Notes under the pieces: model-generated
Seen by the model: only the letters and a program-made list of their open reading frames with translations
The model's database searches: none
Told to the model about the DNA's origin: nothing
Made by a program: the position numbers and the translations under genes
NCBI RefSeq assembly: GCF_022436675.1
Contig: NZ_JAKUJZ010000006.1
Span: 358,125-422,124 of the forward strand
Direction of reading: 5' to 3'
Length of the DNA stretch: 64,000 nt
DNA from: Rheinheimera hassiensis
Lineage (GTDB): Bacteria; Pseudomonadota; Gammaproteobacteria; Enterobacterales; Alteromonadaceae
Shown here: piece by piece, positions 25,879-35,072 of the stretch
Numbering within the stretch: position 1 is the first letter of the stretch
How the letters are laid out: each line of letters opens with the position of its first letter

Positions 25879-27543
25879 TCAGGCAGCAAGCTCTTTGGCA
25901 AGTTGCAGCAGCTTGGGGTAAAACTCTTTATCCAGTTGCGCCAGTTGATCCTGCTCTACCAGCACATCATGCAGAATTTGCTCTGTGGTTAGCGGGTTAG
26001 CCAACACCACACGAAATACGATGGTTTCCTGGCGCTGATAGCGTGCCGGGGTTAAGCGGGTACGTGACACAAAAGACTTACCCTCTTCGCGCTGGCGCTT
26101 CTGAATAAACTTTGTCAGGCCGTTTAGCAGCTCGTTAAAACGTTGCAGTTGCTCCGGGGAGGCGTTAGCCATAGCTTTTTGCACCTGCGCCGGTACATAG
26201 CGGTAGGTGAGCAAACACAGCTCGGGCTCTGTGATCAGTTCAAAATCAATATTGTGCGCAATCAGTGTGGCAAAATAGCGCGCTTTTTCGAGGCTGCGGT
26301 TGATCAGAATTTCATAACCATCGCGGCCAATTACCTGCAAACAGGCATGCACCAGCATCGCCATGCCTGGGCGCGAGCCTTCCAGCGTCTGGCTGCCTAA
26401 ATCTTTTGAGCCTTTACGCAGGATATATTCAGCGTGGTGCTCAATGGCATGCGCAGCAGAGGGGTGTTTAAACACCACCATACCGGCTCCCATCGGCACG
26501 TACATTTGTTTGTGCGCATCTATGGTAACGGAATCTGCCCGTTCTATGCCGGCCAGTAAGTAGCGGTATTTTTCTGACAGTAAAGTCGCACCGCCCCAGG
26601 CGGCGTCAACATGGAAGTGACACTGATATTGCTCGGCTAAATCAGCCAGTTGGTGTAATGGATCAACATTACCGGTTTCGGTAGTACCAGCCACGCCAAC
26701 AATAGCCAGTACGCGGATATTAGCTGCGCTAAGCTCGGCCATTTTTTCGGCTAGCAAGGCGGTATCAATTTTATTATTAGCATCGGTTTTAACCGCGATA
26801 AGTGACTCACGGCCTATACCCAATACATCGGCAGCCTTACCCAGAGAGTAATGGCCGCGCTCAGACACCAGGATCGCCAGGCCATCATAGCCATAGTGCT
26901 TCATAGCCTTAAACAGGCCTTCACGGGCGATACCTTTAAAGTCGCCATCGGCTTTTAGCAGGCGGTTACGCGCTATCCACAGTGCAGTAATATTAGCAAT
27001 AGTACCGCCGGAGCAAAACGCCCCCAGCGAATGGTTGGCACTGTGCATCCACTTTTTATAAAAGCCATCGCCTTCGCCGTACACCAGGTGATGCATCATG
27101 CCCAGCACCTGGCGCTCCATCGGCGTAAAGGCTTTGGAGGTTTCAATTTTTACCAGGTTCTGGTTCAGCCCCACCATCATTTTTGACAGCGACAAGACAA
27201 AATACGGCAATGCTGACGTCATATGGCCGATAAAACTCGGCGCAGCGGTATGTACCGAGTGCGCTACCAGCTTTTGCATCAGGCTTTCGGCGTAATCCGA
27301 GACAAAGTTCGGCATCTGCGGAATTTGATGGGTTTGAAAATCGCGCTCTATTTGCCACAGCGGTTTTTCTACCGCCACGATACTTTCGCGCAAAAAGCCA
27401 GCCAGGTTCTGTGAAAGGTTTTGCTCAATAATACTCAGCGTTGAGTCTGGCGCTTCCGGCACCGTAAAGATGCGCCATAAAGCTTCTTCAGAAGCGGTTG
27501 CCTGGCGTTTACTGGATTCTGTCATGCGCTTGCTACTCTGCAT
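25879..27543 (-). CDS. panP: PLP-dependent aspartate 1-decarboxylase PanP
   Basis: 554-residue group II PLP decarboxylase. Lys345 in DAHKQMYVPMG is the expected Schiff-base lysine and Asp313 in HVDAAWGG holds the pyridine nitrogen. SFIGHMTSALP and FCSGGTIANITALW complete the fold. It is of the TIGR03799 type, in which Vibrio PanP was shown to make beta-alanine from aspartate in place of pyruvoyl PanD. Location 1.4 kb from panBC, with no panD here, supports the assignment. Start uncertain: ATG 27543 or ATG 27525, neither with a clear ribosome binding site. A glutamate decarboxylase role is the main alternative. Confidence 0.87.
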   Translation of the reverse strand: MQSSKRMTESSKRQATASEEALWRIFTVPEAPDSTLSIIEQNLSQNLAGFLRESIVAVEKPLWQIERDFQTHQIPQMPNFVSDYAESLMQKLVAHSVHTAAPSFIGHMTSALPYFVLSLSKMMVGLNQNLVKIETSKAFTPMERQVLGMMHHLVYGEGDGFYKKWMHSANHSLGAFCSGGTIANITALWIARNRLLKADGDFKGIAREGLFKAMKHYGYDGLAILVSERGHYSLGKAADVLGIGRESLIAVKTDANNKIDTALLAEKMAELSAANIRVLAIVGVAGTTETGNVDPLHQLADLAEQYQCHFHVDAAWGGATLLSEKYRYLLAGIERADSVTIDAHKQMYVPMGAGMVVFKHPSAAHAIEHHAEYILRKGSKDLGSQTLEGSRPGMAMLVHACLQVIGRDGYEILINRSLEKARYFATLIAHNIDFELITEPELCLLTYRYVPAQVQKAMANASPEQLQRFNELLNGLTKFIQKRQREEGKSFVSRTRLTPARYQRQETIVFRVVLANPLTTEQILHDVLVEQDQLAQLDKEFYPKLLQLAKELAA

Positions 27544-27641
27544 ACGGTTTCAGCGGTTACTAAAACAGCCGGAAAATGGCGCTCACTTTACTGCAAGCGC
27601 CGAAAAATGTCTGCAAAAAAATAGCCGCAAACATGGTAGAG

Positions 27642-27809
27642 GGATTGGTTTGCCCTAAGCCAACCGTTGAAGGCATGGATGCTGACAAATTCGCCTGGAG
27701 CGAATTTGAACAGCTGTGCTGGTCCGCAGGATGAACTTCAGGGATGAAGTTCATAGTCGAGCCCCCCAGGGACTGGGTTTACGGCGCGTTGGCGTGGGCA
27801 AACCAAGCC
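27642..27809. repeat. Hairpin-rich repeat element bounded by inverted arms
   Basis: Outer arms TTGGTTTGCCC (27645-27655) and GGGCAAACCAA (27796-27806) are perfect, continued inward by GCCAAC (27659-27664) / GTTGGC (27788-27793). Inside are CAAATTCGC/GCGAATTTG (27686-27694 / 27700-27708), ATGAACTTC/GAAGTTCAT (27731-27739 / 27746-27754) and a looser AGCCC/GGGTT hairpin, with loops resembling CAGGGA. There is no open reading frame. It resembles the palindrome clusters found dispersed between genes in marine gammaproteobacteria; a MITE or RNA element are both possible. It fills most of the 290-bp panP-yadH gap. Confidence 0.7.
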
Positions 27810-27833
27810 GATCATATACACCTATATTCGGAC

Positions 27834-28607
27834 TTAGCTTCGCAAGCCAATGCCACGGTTAATCAGATACATGGCATAGCTAAACAGCACGACAATAAAG
27901 CCCACCACCACCGCTAGCGCCAGCCATAGGCTAACGTCGGTTACGCCCAAAAAGCCATAACGAAACGCATTCACCATATACACCACCGGATTTAACGCAG
28001 CCACATGCTGCCAGAAGCCAGGCAGCAAGGTTAATGAGTAAAACACACCGCCTAAATAGGTAAGTGGTGTAAGCACAAAGGTAGGAATAATGCTGATATC
28101 GTCAAAGGTTTTCGCATACACGGCATTAATCAGGCCGCCCAGAGAAAACAGCATCGACGTTAGCGTAACGGTAACGATAATTACCGCCACGTTATGGATT
28201 TGAATAGTAACGAAAAACAGCGACAGAATAGTGACTATCAGCCCTACCAGCATGCCACGCGCCATACCGCCGCCAACAAAACCCAGCACAATAATGTAGT
28301 TTGGCACCGGCGCTACCAGCAGCTCTTCCACATTGCGCTGAAACTTGGCACTGAAAAATGACGACGCCACATTGGCATAAGAGTTAGTGATAACCGACAT
28401 CATAATCAGGCCAGGTACAATAAACTCCATGTAGGTAAAACCGCCCATATCGCCAATGCGCGAACCGATTAAACTGCCGAAAATAACAAAATACAATGTC
28501 ATGGTAATGGCCGGCGGTACCAGAGTTTGCACCCAAATGCGCAAAAAGCGGTTGGTTTCTTTATCCCAGATACTTTTTAACGCTACCAGATAATTAGCGT
28601 TGCTCAT
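27834..28607 (-). CDS. yadH: ABC-2 type transporter permease, YadH-like
   Basis: 257 residues with six hydrophobic segments and the ABC-2 permease pattern. It starts NYLVALKSIWDKETNRFLRIW, then FIVPGLIMMSVITNSYANVASSFF and the VEELLVAPVPNY cytoplasmic loop that contacts the ATPase. It pairs with the ATP-binding protein encoded immediately upstream (ATGA overlap at 28604-28607). E. coli yadGH is the nearest named pair. Substrate unknown; probably an exporter. Confidence 0.9.
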   Translation of the reverse strand: MSNANYLVALKSIWDKETNRFLRIWVQTLVPPAITMTLYFVIFGSLIGSRIGDMGGFTYMEFIVPGLIMMSVITNSYANVASSFFSAKFQRNVEELLVAPVPNYIIVLGFVGGGMARGMLVGLIVTILSLFFVTIQIHNVAVIIVTVTLTSMLFSLGGLINAVYAKTFDDISIIPTFVLTPLTYLGGVFYSLTLLPGFWQHVAALNPVVYMVNAFRYGFLGVTDVSLWLALAVVVGFIVVLFSYAMYLINRGIGLRS

Positions 28608-29530
28608 TTTGCACCTCCGCGGCCGTTCTCTACCAGCGACACAAACAATTCTTCCAGCCGGTTGGCTTTATTGCGCATTGATAACACCTTAATATCCTGG
28701 GCACTAAGCTGGGCAAAAATGGTGTTTAAGCCCTGTGCTTTCTCTACATCGACTTCAATACTGTTGCCGTCGAGCAGGCGCCAGTTAACACCTTCCAGTT
28801 TAATTGCTGTCGGCTCTGTCGCGAGATCCAGGACAAAGGTCTCACGGGTCAGCTTGGCTAACAGCGTCTTCATGCTGGTGTTTTCAATAATCAGCCCTTT
28901 GTCGATAATGGCGATATTGCGACACAAGCTCTCGGCCTCTTCCAGATAATGGGTGGTTAAAATAATAGTAACGCCCTGCTGGTTAATTTTGCGCAGAAAC
29001 TCCCACATCGAGCGGCGCAGTTCGATATCGACACCCGCTGTCGGCTCATCCAGGATCAGCAGCTTTGGCTCGTGCATTAAAGCACGGGCTATCATTAAAC
29101 GCCGCTTCATACCGCCGGATAATTCGCGGGCGCGGGCAGTACGTTTTTCCCACAAGCCCAGCTGACCAAGGTACTTTTCAGCCCGTTCAAGCGCCAGCTT
29201 TTTTGGTACACCGTAATAACCGGCCTGATTCACCACTATCTGTAATACGGTTTCAAACTGGTTAAAGTTAAATTCCTGCGGCACTAAACCCAGTTGGCTT
29301 TTTGCTGCTTCGAGCTGAGTATCAATATCGTAATCAAATACTTTAATACTGCCTTGCGACTTATTTACCAATGAACTGATAATGCCAATAGTGGTACTTT
29401 TGCCAGCGCCGTTTGGGCCTAACAGTGCAAAAAAATCGCCTTGGTTTACTTGTAAATCGATACCGCTTAATGCCACAGTACCGCTTTTATATACTTTATG
29501 CAGACCTTTGATATCTAACGCTAAACTCAA
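28604..29530 (-). CDS. yadG: ABC transporter ATP-binding protein, YadG-like
   Basis: 308-residue ATPase: Walker A GPNGAGKST (38-46), signature LSGGMKRRL, Walker B LLILDEPTAGVD and the H-loop TTHYLEEAE. A C-terminal extension of about 80 residues follows, as usual for drug/polysaccharide-type exporters. It energises the YadH permease encoded downstream. It begins three bases upstream of nothing but ubiX's stop (29533), so ubiX-yadG-yadH are probably one unit with mpl. Confidence 0.91.
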   Translation of the reverse strand: MSLALDIKGLHKVYKSGTVALSGIDLQVNQGDFFALLGPNGAGKSTTIGIISSLVNKSQGSIKVFDYDIDTQLEAAKSQLGLVPQEFNFNQFETVLQIVVNQAGYYGVPKKLALERAEKYLGQLGLWEKRTARARELSGGMKRRLMIARALMHEPKLLILDEPTAGVDIELRRSMWEFLRKINQQGVTIILTTHYLEEAESLCRNIAIIDKGLIIENTSMKTLLAKLTRETFVLDLATEPTAIKLEGVNWRLLDGNSIEVDVEKAQGLNTIFAQLSAQDIKVLSMRNKANRLEELFVSLVENGRGGAK

Positions 29531-29532
29531 TG

Positions 29533-30168
29533 CTATTCTCCTGCTTTTGCGGCATCACCACTGTAACCCCAGCGGTTAAGTAACTGATGCGGCAGCTTAA
29601 GGTGGTCTAAAATGCGCGCCACCATAAAATCGACTAAATCGCTGATCTGTTTCGGCTGATGATAAAAACCCGGTGCTGCCGGCATAATAGTGACACCCAA
29701 ACGCGCCAGCTTAAGTAAGTTTTCCAGATGAATGGCACTAAGCGGGCTTTCGCGTGGCACTAAGATCAGCTGGCCGCCTTCTTTGATCACTACATCCGCG
29801 GCGCGCTCGATCAGGTTGTCACTGGCACCGGTGGCAATGGCTGATACGGTACCGGTTGAACAAGGGCAAATCACCATTTGCCGCGGTGCGGCTGAACCGG
29901 ATGCAACAGGTGAGAACCAGTCATCTTTGCCGTACACTTTAAGCAAGCTGGCATCGCAAGCAAAATGTTCCAGCAGCATCTGCGTGCATTTGTCAGGTGC
30001 TGCCGGCAGTTTAATATCGTGCTCGGTGGCAAATACTACCCGTGCCGCGCTTGATACCAGCAAATGCACTTTAATACCCTGGGCCAGCAATAACTCAAGT
30101 AAACGCCAACCATAAGGTGCGCCCGAGGCACCGCTAAAAGCCAGCGTGATCTCTTTTGCAATTGTCAT
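29533..30168 (-). CDS. ubiX: Flavin prenyltransferase UbiX
   Basis: Makes prenylated FMN for UbiD decarboxylase in ubiquinone synthesis. It contains [19 protein letters not shown] at the N-terminus, the central [25 protein letters not shown] block and [19 protein letters not shown], all diagnostic. The ATG at 30168 is preferred (211 residues; GGAAA just upstream). A GTG at 30180 is in frame but directly abuts the mpl stop. Its operon partner upstream is mpl. Confidence 0.94.
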   Translation of the reverse strand: MTIAKEITLAFSGASGAPYGWRLLELLLAQGIKVHLLVSSAARVVFATEHDIKLPAAPDKCTQMLLEHFACDASLLKVYGKDDWFSPVASGSAAPRQMVICPCSTGTVSAIATGASDNLIERAADVVIKEGGQLILVPRESPLSAIHLENLLKLARLGVTIMPAAPGFYHQPKQISDLVDFMVARILDHLKLPHQLLNRWGYSGDAAKAGE

Positions 30169-30181
30169 TTGTATTTCCACA

Positions 30182-31540
30182 TTAGTGTTCCCATTTGCGT
30201 CTTAGCGCACTAATCAGCTTATCGTGAATACCGCCAAAACCGCCGTTGCTCATAATGACAATACTGTCGCCCTGCTCTGCCTGCTCAGATAACAGGCTCA
30301 CTAAAGCGTCAATGTCTTGCGTTAATGTTGCTTTGGGCGTCAGCGCGCGGGTTAAGGCATCCAGCGACCAGTTGGCGTTGGCCGGTTCATACAAAAACAC
30401 CAGATCAGCCAGTGCCAGCGACAGTGGTAGTGCCGCCTGATGCACCCCCATGCGCATGGTATTAGAGCGAGGCTCCAGTACGGCCAGTACCCGGTTTTGG
30501 CCTACTTTATTACGGATACCCTGCAAGGTGGTGCTGATAGCGGTAGGATGATGGGCAAAATCGTCATATACCTTAATACCGGCCACATCGGCTTTTAGCT
30601 CCATCCGTCTTTTCGGCGCAATAAAGCGCGTTAATGCTTCCAGTGCCGCGTCAACCGGCACTCCGGCATGACGCGCTGCTGCAATAGCCATCACTGCGTT
30701 ATCGACATTATGCTGGCCACTGAGTTGCCAGCTCAGCTCACCAAGTTGTTTGTCCTGATAGTACAAAGCAAATTGGCTACCATCACTGCTAATCAGCTCT
30801 GCGCGCCAGTCAGTGCCATAGCTTTGCCGCTCGCTCCAACAGCCCATATCCAGCGTTTGTTGTACTGCTGGTGTATCTTCCGGCGACAACACCAAACCAT
30901 TGGCTGGCACCATGCGCAGCAAATGATGAAACTGGCGCTGAATAGCCGCTAAATCAGGGAAAATATCGGCGTGATCATATTCCAGATTATTAATAACCAC
31001 AGTACGCGGCCGGTAATGCACAAACTTAGAACGTTTATCAAAAAAGGCGGTGTCATATTCATCGGCTTCAATAACAAAAAACGGTGACTCGCCAAGCCGG
31101 GCCGAGCAATCAAAGTTCTGCGGAATGCCGCCAATTAAAAAGCCCGGTTTTAAACCAGCACATTCTAAAATCCAGGCAAGCATAGTGCTGGTGGTAGTTT
31201 TGCCATGGGTACCAGACACAGCGAGCACCCAGCGGTCAAATAATACCTGCTCTGCCAGCCATTGCGGGCCTGAGGTATAGCGTAAATTAGTATTTAGTAC
31301 ATACTCTACCGCCGGGTTCCCACGCGATAAGGCATTGCCGATAATCACCATATCCGGCGCTGGCTCCAACTGTGCCGGATCCCAGCCCTGGGTTAATTCA
31401 ATGCCCAGTTGCTGCAGTTGGGTACTCATTGGCGGGTAGACATTCGCATCGGCGCCTGTCACCTTATGGCCCATCGCTTTGGCAATAGCGGCAATGCCGC
31501 CCATAAAGGTGCCACAAATACCGAGAATATGAATATGCAT
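30182..31540 (-). CDS. mpl: UDP-N-acetylmuramate:L-Ala-gamma-D-Glu-meso-DAP ligase Mpl
   Basis: Mur-ligase family enzyme that reattaches recycled tripeptide to UDP-MurNAc. It has a MurC-like Rossmann start ([21 protein letters not shown]), the P-loop GTHGKTTT (110-117), [19 protein letters not shown] characteristic of Mpl rather than MurC, and a C-terminal domain with the [10 protein letters not shown] motif. Length 452 is normal. With AmpG near the start of the window it covers two steps of peptidoglycan recycling. It is divergent from fbp. Confidence 0.95.
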   Translation of the reverse strand: MHIHILGICGTFMGGIAAIAKAMGHKVTGADANVYPPMSTQLQQLGIELTQGWDPAQLEPAPDMVIIGNALSRGNPAVEYVLNTNLRYTSGPQWLAEQVLFDRWVLAVSGTHGKTTTSTMLAWILECAGLKPGFLIGGIPQNFDCSARLGESPFFVIEADEYDTAFFDKRSKFVHYRPRTVVINNLEYDHADIFPDLAAIQRQFHHLLRMVPANGLVLSPEDTPAVQQTLDMGCWSERQSYGTDWRAELISSDGSQFALYYQDKQLGELSWQLSGQHNVDNAVMAIAAARHAGVPVDAALEALTRFIAPKRRMELKADVAGIKVYDDFAHHPTAISTTLQGIRNKVGQNRVLAVLEPRSNTMRMGVHQAALPLSLALADLVFLYEPANANWSLDALTRALTPKATLTQDIDALVSLLSEQAEQGDSIVIMSNGGFGGIHDKLISALRRKWEH

Positions 31541-31683
31541 AAGTTATCCTGAAAATTAGCCGCAGCCATTGTAGCAAATGCGAACATTGCTGCAGTAACA
31601 ACTGCAATTTGCGTAGAAATTCTTTAAAATACGCTGGCCTCTACCGCATTAACAAAAATAATTACTGAGAAGGAACCACTAGC

Positions 31684-32655
31684 ATGCGCCGCATCTCGCC
31701 AGTATTGCAACAGGACGGAGTCGACAGCGACCTGATTTCACTGCTTAAAACCATACTGGCCGCCTGCCGGGAAATCTCTTTTCGTGTCAGTCAGGGCGAA
31801 CTGGCTGGGGTATTAGGTTCTACCCTGGGTGAGAATATTCAAGGGGAAACGCAGAAAAAACTCGATATTATTGCCAATGAATTGCTAAAAGAAGTGATTC
31901 TGGAAACCGGCGTGGTAAAAGCCATCAGCTCAGAGGAAGAAGACGACACCGTTGCCGGCAACCCAAACGGCAAATATCTGGTGACTTTTGACCCGTTAGA
32001 TGGCTCGTCTAACACTGATATCAATAGCTTAATCGGCACCATTTTCTCTATTTTGCCAGCGCAAGCCGATAAAGCTGCAGATGATGCCAGTCAGTTTTTA
32101 CAGCCTGGCACGGCGCAAGTGGCTGCAGGCTATGTCTTGTATGGCCCGTCTACGATGCTGGCGTTAACCACCGGCAAAGGTACACGGATTTATACATTGG
32201 ATAAAACTTATGGCGGCTTTTTGCTTACTGAAGAGCAAGCAGCCATTCCGAAATACACCGCCGAATTTGCGGTGAATATGTCGAACCAACGCTACTGGCA
32301 GCCGGCCATGCAAGCTTATATTGCTGATCTACTTAAAGGCAAAGAAGGCCCGCGCGGTAAAAACTACAATATGCGCTGGATAGCCGCTATGGTGGGTGAT
32401 GTACACCGCGTGCTATGCCGCGGTGGTATTTTTGCTTATCCGCGCGACACTAAAGACGCCAACAAGCCGGATAAACTGCGACTAATGTATGAAGCCAACC
32501 CAATGAGTTTTCTGGTAGAACAGGCCGGTGGTGTAAGCTCTACCGGTTATGAGCGTATTATGGATATAGTACCAACCGACATTCACCAACGTGTAGCAGT
32601 AATACTTGGCTCAAAGCACGAAGTAGAAAGCTGCGTTGCCTATCATCAGCGATAG
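31684..32655 (+). CDS. fbp: Fructose-1,6-bisphosphatase class 1
   Basis: Gluconeogenic phosphatase hydrolysing fructose-1,6-bisphosphate. 323 residues with the metal-site segments SSEEEDD and [13 protein letters not shown], the [10 protein letters not shown] and [13 protein letters not shown] substrate-site blocks, and the [16 protein letters not shown]-terminal motif. ATG 31684 follows GAAGGA by about 10 bases. It is divergent from mpl and followed by ppa. Gluconeogenesis fits a life on amino acids and pentoses, as suggested by the ast and arabinan genes. Confidence 0.96.
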   Translation: MRRISPVLQQDGVDSDLISLLKTILAACREISFRVSQGELAGVLGSTLGENIQGETQKKLDIIANELLKEVILETGVVKAISSEEEDDTVAGNPNGKYLVTFDPLDGSSNTDINSLIGTIFSILPAQADKAADDASQFLQPGTAQVAAGYVLYGPSTMLALTTGKGTRIYTLDKTYGGFLLTEEQAAIPKYTAEFAVNMSNQRYWQPAMQAYIADLLKGKEGPRGKNYNMRWIAAMVGDVHRVLCRGGIFAYPRDTKDANKPDKLRLMYEANPMSFLVEQAGGVSSTGYERIMDIVPTDIHQRVAVILGSKHEVESCVAYHQR

Positions 32656-32669
32656 CCATTTTTATTGCC

Positions 32670-32687
32670 GGCGCTATAATAAGCGCC
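32670..32687 (+). promoter_or_regulatory. ppa promoter -10 inside a dyad
   Basis: TATAAT at 32675-32680 lies within the dyad GGCGCT (32670-32675) / AGCGCC (32682-32687). No good -35 is visible at 16-18 bp. It is about 45 bp before the ppa ATG, so it is the likely promoter with a possible operator. Confidence 0.45.
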
Positions 32688-32724
32688 ACTTTTAACCAAG
32701 CTTTTATCATTTAAGGACCAGGCC

Positions 32725-33252
32725 ATGAGCTTAAGCGATGTTGCAGCAGGTAAGAACCTGCCAGAAGAAATTAACGTTATTATTGAAATTCCGGCCAATG
32801 CCGATCCTATCAAGTACGAAGTAGACAAAGATACCGGTACCGTTTGGGTAGACCGTTTTATGTCTACACCGATGTTTTACCCGTGCAACTACGGCTTTGT
32901 AAACCAAACTTTATCACTGGATGGTGATCCGGTAGACGTATTGGTACCAACACCTTACCCACTGGTACCCGGCGCTGTGATTAAATGCCGCCCGGTAGGT
33001 GTGTTGTTTATGTCAGACGAAGCAGGTGAAGATGCCAAAGTTATCGCCGTACCTGTAAGCAAACTGACCAAACTGTATGACCATATTCAGGACATCAACG
33101 ACGTGGACGAGCTGCTGAAAAAGCAAATTCAGCACTTCTTTGAGCGTTACAAAGAATTAGAAGCCGGTAAATGGGTTAAAGTAAACGGCTGGGGCGATGC
33201 TGCTGCTGCCAAAGCTGAAATTGTTACCTCATTTGAACGGGCTAAGAAATAA
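32725..33252 (+). CDS. ppa: Inorganic pyrophosphatase
   Basis: Family I soluble pyrophosphatase, 175 residues. The signature [12 protein letters not shown] (about 66-77) holds the Mg-binding aspartates; [17 protein letters not shown] at the N-terminus and EDAKVIAVP are conserved. It drives biosynthetic reactions by removing PPi. Strong ribosome binding site AAGGA upstream of ATG 32725. Followed by a clear intrinsic terminator. Confidence 0.97.
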   Translation: MSLSDVAAGKNLPEEINVIIEIPANADPIKYEVDKDTGTVWVDRFMSTPMFYPCNYGFVNQTLSLDGDPVDVLVPTPYPLVPGAVIKCRPVGVLFMSDEAGEDAKVIAVPVSKLTKLYDHIQDINDVDELLKKQIQHFFERYKELEAGKWVKVNGWGDAAAAKAEIVTSFERAKK

Positions 33253-33271
33253 CTATCTGCCTTTTGTAACA

Positions 33272-33296
33272 AAGCCCGACACCGTTCGGGCTTTTT
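33272..33296 (+). terminator. Intrinsic terminator of ppa
   Basis: AAGCCCGA (33272-33279) pairs with TCGGGCTT (33286-33293) around CACCGT and runs into TTTTT. It stands 20 bases after the ppa stop. Confidence 0.9.
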
Positions 33297-33405
33297 AATG
33301 GCGTGCACCTAGCAGACATAACCACAAGCATTTGCTTAAATAAAGCACTATACTGCGCCTAAATCTATTCTAATAATAACTAACAAATTTACAGAGGCCA
33401 GCAGT

Positions 33406-35025
33406 ATGGATGTGTTACGACGCCTGTCTATATCAAAGAAAATCTACCTGATACCCTTTATCGGCACCCTGAGTTTTATCATTTACCTGATTCTTGCCAG
33501 CAATACGGCGCTGAACAACGTTAAAACGCTGGAGCAAACCCGTGATGTACAGTTCCCGGTATTGCAATCGGCCCAAAGCTCGTTGGTGCTGCTGGAACGG
33601 ATAAAAGACTCGCTGGCCAGTGCAGTAACTACAGGCGATGAAGAAGCTCTGGCCGGTGCTGGCGCATTCAGCCGTCAGCTGACACAAGATTTAAGTAACA
33701 TTTCCCAGCTAAACCGTGACTATGCCAATGATGTCAGCAATATCCAGCAAAGCTACGACGCTTACTATCAGGTGGCCTACAAAGTGTCGCAGGAAATGAT
33801 TAACAACACTGCTGATTTTAGTACCCTGCCCCAGCGTTCAGAAAAAATGAATGCCGATTACGACACCACCGCCCTGCTGCTAAGCCAGTTCCGTGATATG
33901 CGGTTGCAGGAGTTTACCTCAGCGATTGACGACGCCAGTGAACAGGCCGGCACCCTTATCACTGTGGGTATTATTATGGGCGTGATCACTACGCTGGTGC
34001 TGTTTGGCACTGCGTTTCCGGTCGCACGGGGCATTCAAAGCAGCCTGGGCAACATGATTAACTCGTTACAGGATCTGGCCAAAGAAAACGGCGACTTAAC
34101 CGCCCGCATTAATACCAATAGCAAAGACGAGCTGGGTGACCTGGCGTACTGGTTTAACACCTTTATGCAAAAGCTGCAGCACGTAGTAAAGGATATTGTT
34201 AATACTGCCGTGCCACTGTCGGCCCTGGCTAAAGACTTACACGAGCTAACCGACGACACTAATAAAACTATTGCCCAGCAGCGTAAAGCGGCTAACCAGG
34301 CCAAACATGCAGTGGATGACATGAGTGCCAGCGTAGTAGCAGAAGTTAGCAGTGCTAACGAAGCTGCGGCTGCCGCCAATCAGTCCAGCGACGCTGCAGG
34401 TCAGGGCCAGCAAACCGTTATTGCAACGGTACAGAATATTCAGCTATTAGCGGGCAATGTGCAGGACGCCTCTGATGTGATTCTGCAACTGGAGAAAGAT
34501 GCCAATCAGGTAGGCACAGTGCTAAGTGTGATTAAAGGTATTGCAGAGCAAACCAACCTGCTGGCACTGAATGCCGCTATTGAAGCCGCACGCGCTGGTG
34601 AACAGGGCCGTGGTTTTGCCGTGGTAGCCGATGAAGTTCGCACGCTGGCATCGCGCACGCAAAAATCAACTGAAGAAATTCAGCGCACCATAGAACAGCT
34701 GCAAACAGCCGCCCGGCTGGCAGTACAGAAAATGCAGCAAAGTACCACGCAGGCAAATCATAGTGTGCAATCAGCCAATAAAGCTGGTGATGCCCTGCAA
34801 CTGATCACTAAGAGCATTGCGCAAATACGGCTGATGAACCAGCAAATTGCAGAAGCCACTGATGATCAACAAAAAATGGCCAGCGATATCGTTGGCCATG
34901 TTGATGCTATTTTCAAAAATACCGAACATAGCTCAGAAAGCGCTGGTCATATTGCTAAAGCCAGCAGTGAGCTGGCTTCACTGGCGCAAAATCTGGAAAG
35001 TATTACCAAATTATTCAGAGTGTAA
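33406..35025 (+). CDS. Methyl-accepting chemotaxis protein
   Basis: 539-residue transmembrane chemoreceptor. TM1 is at about 13-33. The periplasmic four-helix-type sensor spans 34-182 and TM2 is at about 183-204. A HAMP domain and the long cytoplasmic signalling coiled coil follow. The conserved hairpin tip is intact ([19 protein letters not shown] and [15 protein letters not shown]). It should couple a ligand signal to CheA/CheW; ligand unknown. A sequence resembling a sigma28 site (TAAA then GCGCCTAAAT near 33340-33365) is upstream but weak. An orphan receptor: no che genes nearby. Confidence 0.93.
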   Translation: MDVLRRLSISKKIYLIPFIGTLSFIIYLILASNTALNNVKTLEQTRDVQFPVLQSAQSSLVLLERIKDSLASAVTTGDEEALAGAGAFSRQLTQDLSNISQLNRDYANDVSNIQQSYDAYYQVAYKVSQEMINNTADFSTLPQRSEKMNADYDTTALLLSQFRDMRLQEFTSAIDDASEQAGTLITVGIIMGVITTLVLFGTAFPVARGIQSSLGNMINSLQDLAKENGDLTARINTNSKDELGDLAYWFNTFMQKLQHVVKDIVNTAVPLSALAKDLHELTDDTNKTIAQQRKAANQAKHAVDDMSASVVAEVSSANEAAAAANQSSDAAGQGQQTVIATVQNIQLLAGNVQDASDVILQLEKDANQVGTVLSVIKGIAEQTNLLALNAAIEAARAGEQGRGFAVVADEVRTLASRTQKSTEEIQRTIEQLQTAARLAVQKMQQSTTQANHSVQSANKAGDALQLITKSIAQIRLMNQQIAEATDDQQKMASDIVGHVDAIFKNTEHSSESAGHIAKASSELASLAQNLESITKLFRV

Positions 35026-35035
35026 AAACGGCCGG

Positions 35036-35066
35036 ACCACAAGCCCGGCATATGCTGGCTTGTGGT
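35036..35066. terminator. Bidirectional hairpin between convergent genes
   Basis: ACCACAAGCC (35036-35045) / GGCTTGTGGT (35057-35066), perfect 10-bp stem with an 11-nt loop between the chemoreceptor and EAL-protein stop codons. U-runs are poor on both sides. Confidence 0.55.
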
Positions 35067-35072
35067 TAGTTG

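Noticed and set aside
31887..32170. CTGGCACGGCG-like sigma54 string inside fbp (about 32104)
   Set aside because: Inside a coding region, lacks a correctly spaced TTGC and leads to no gene.
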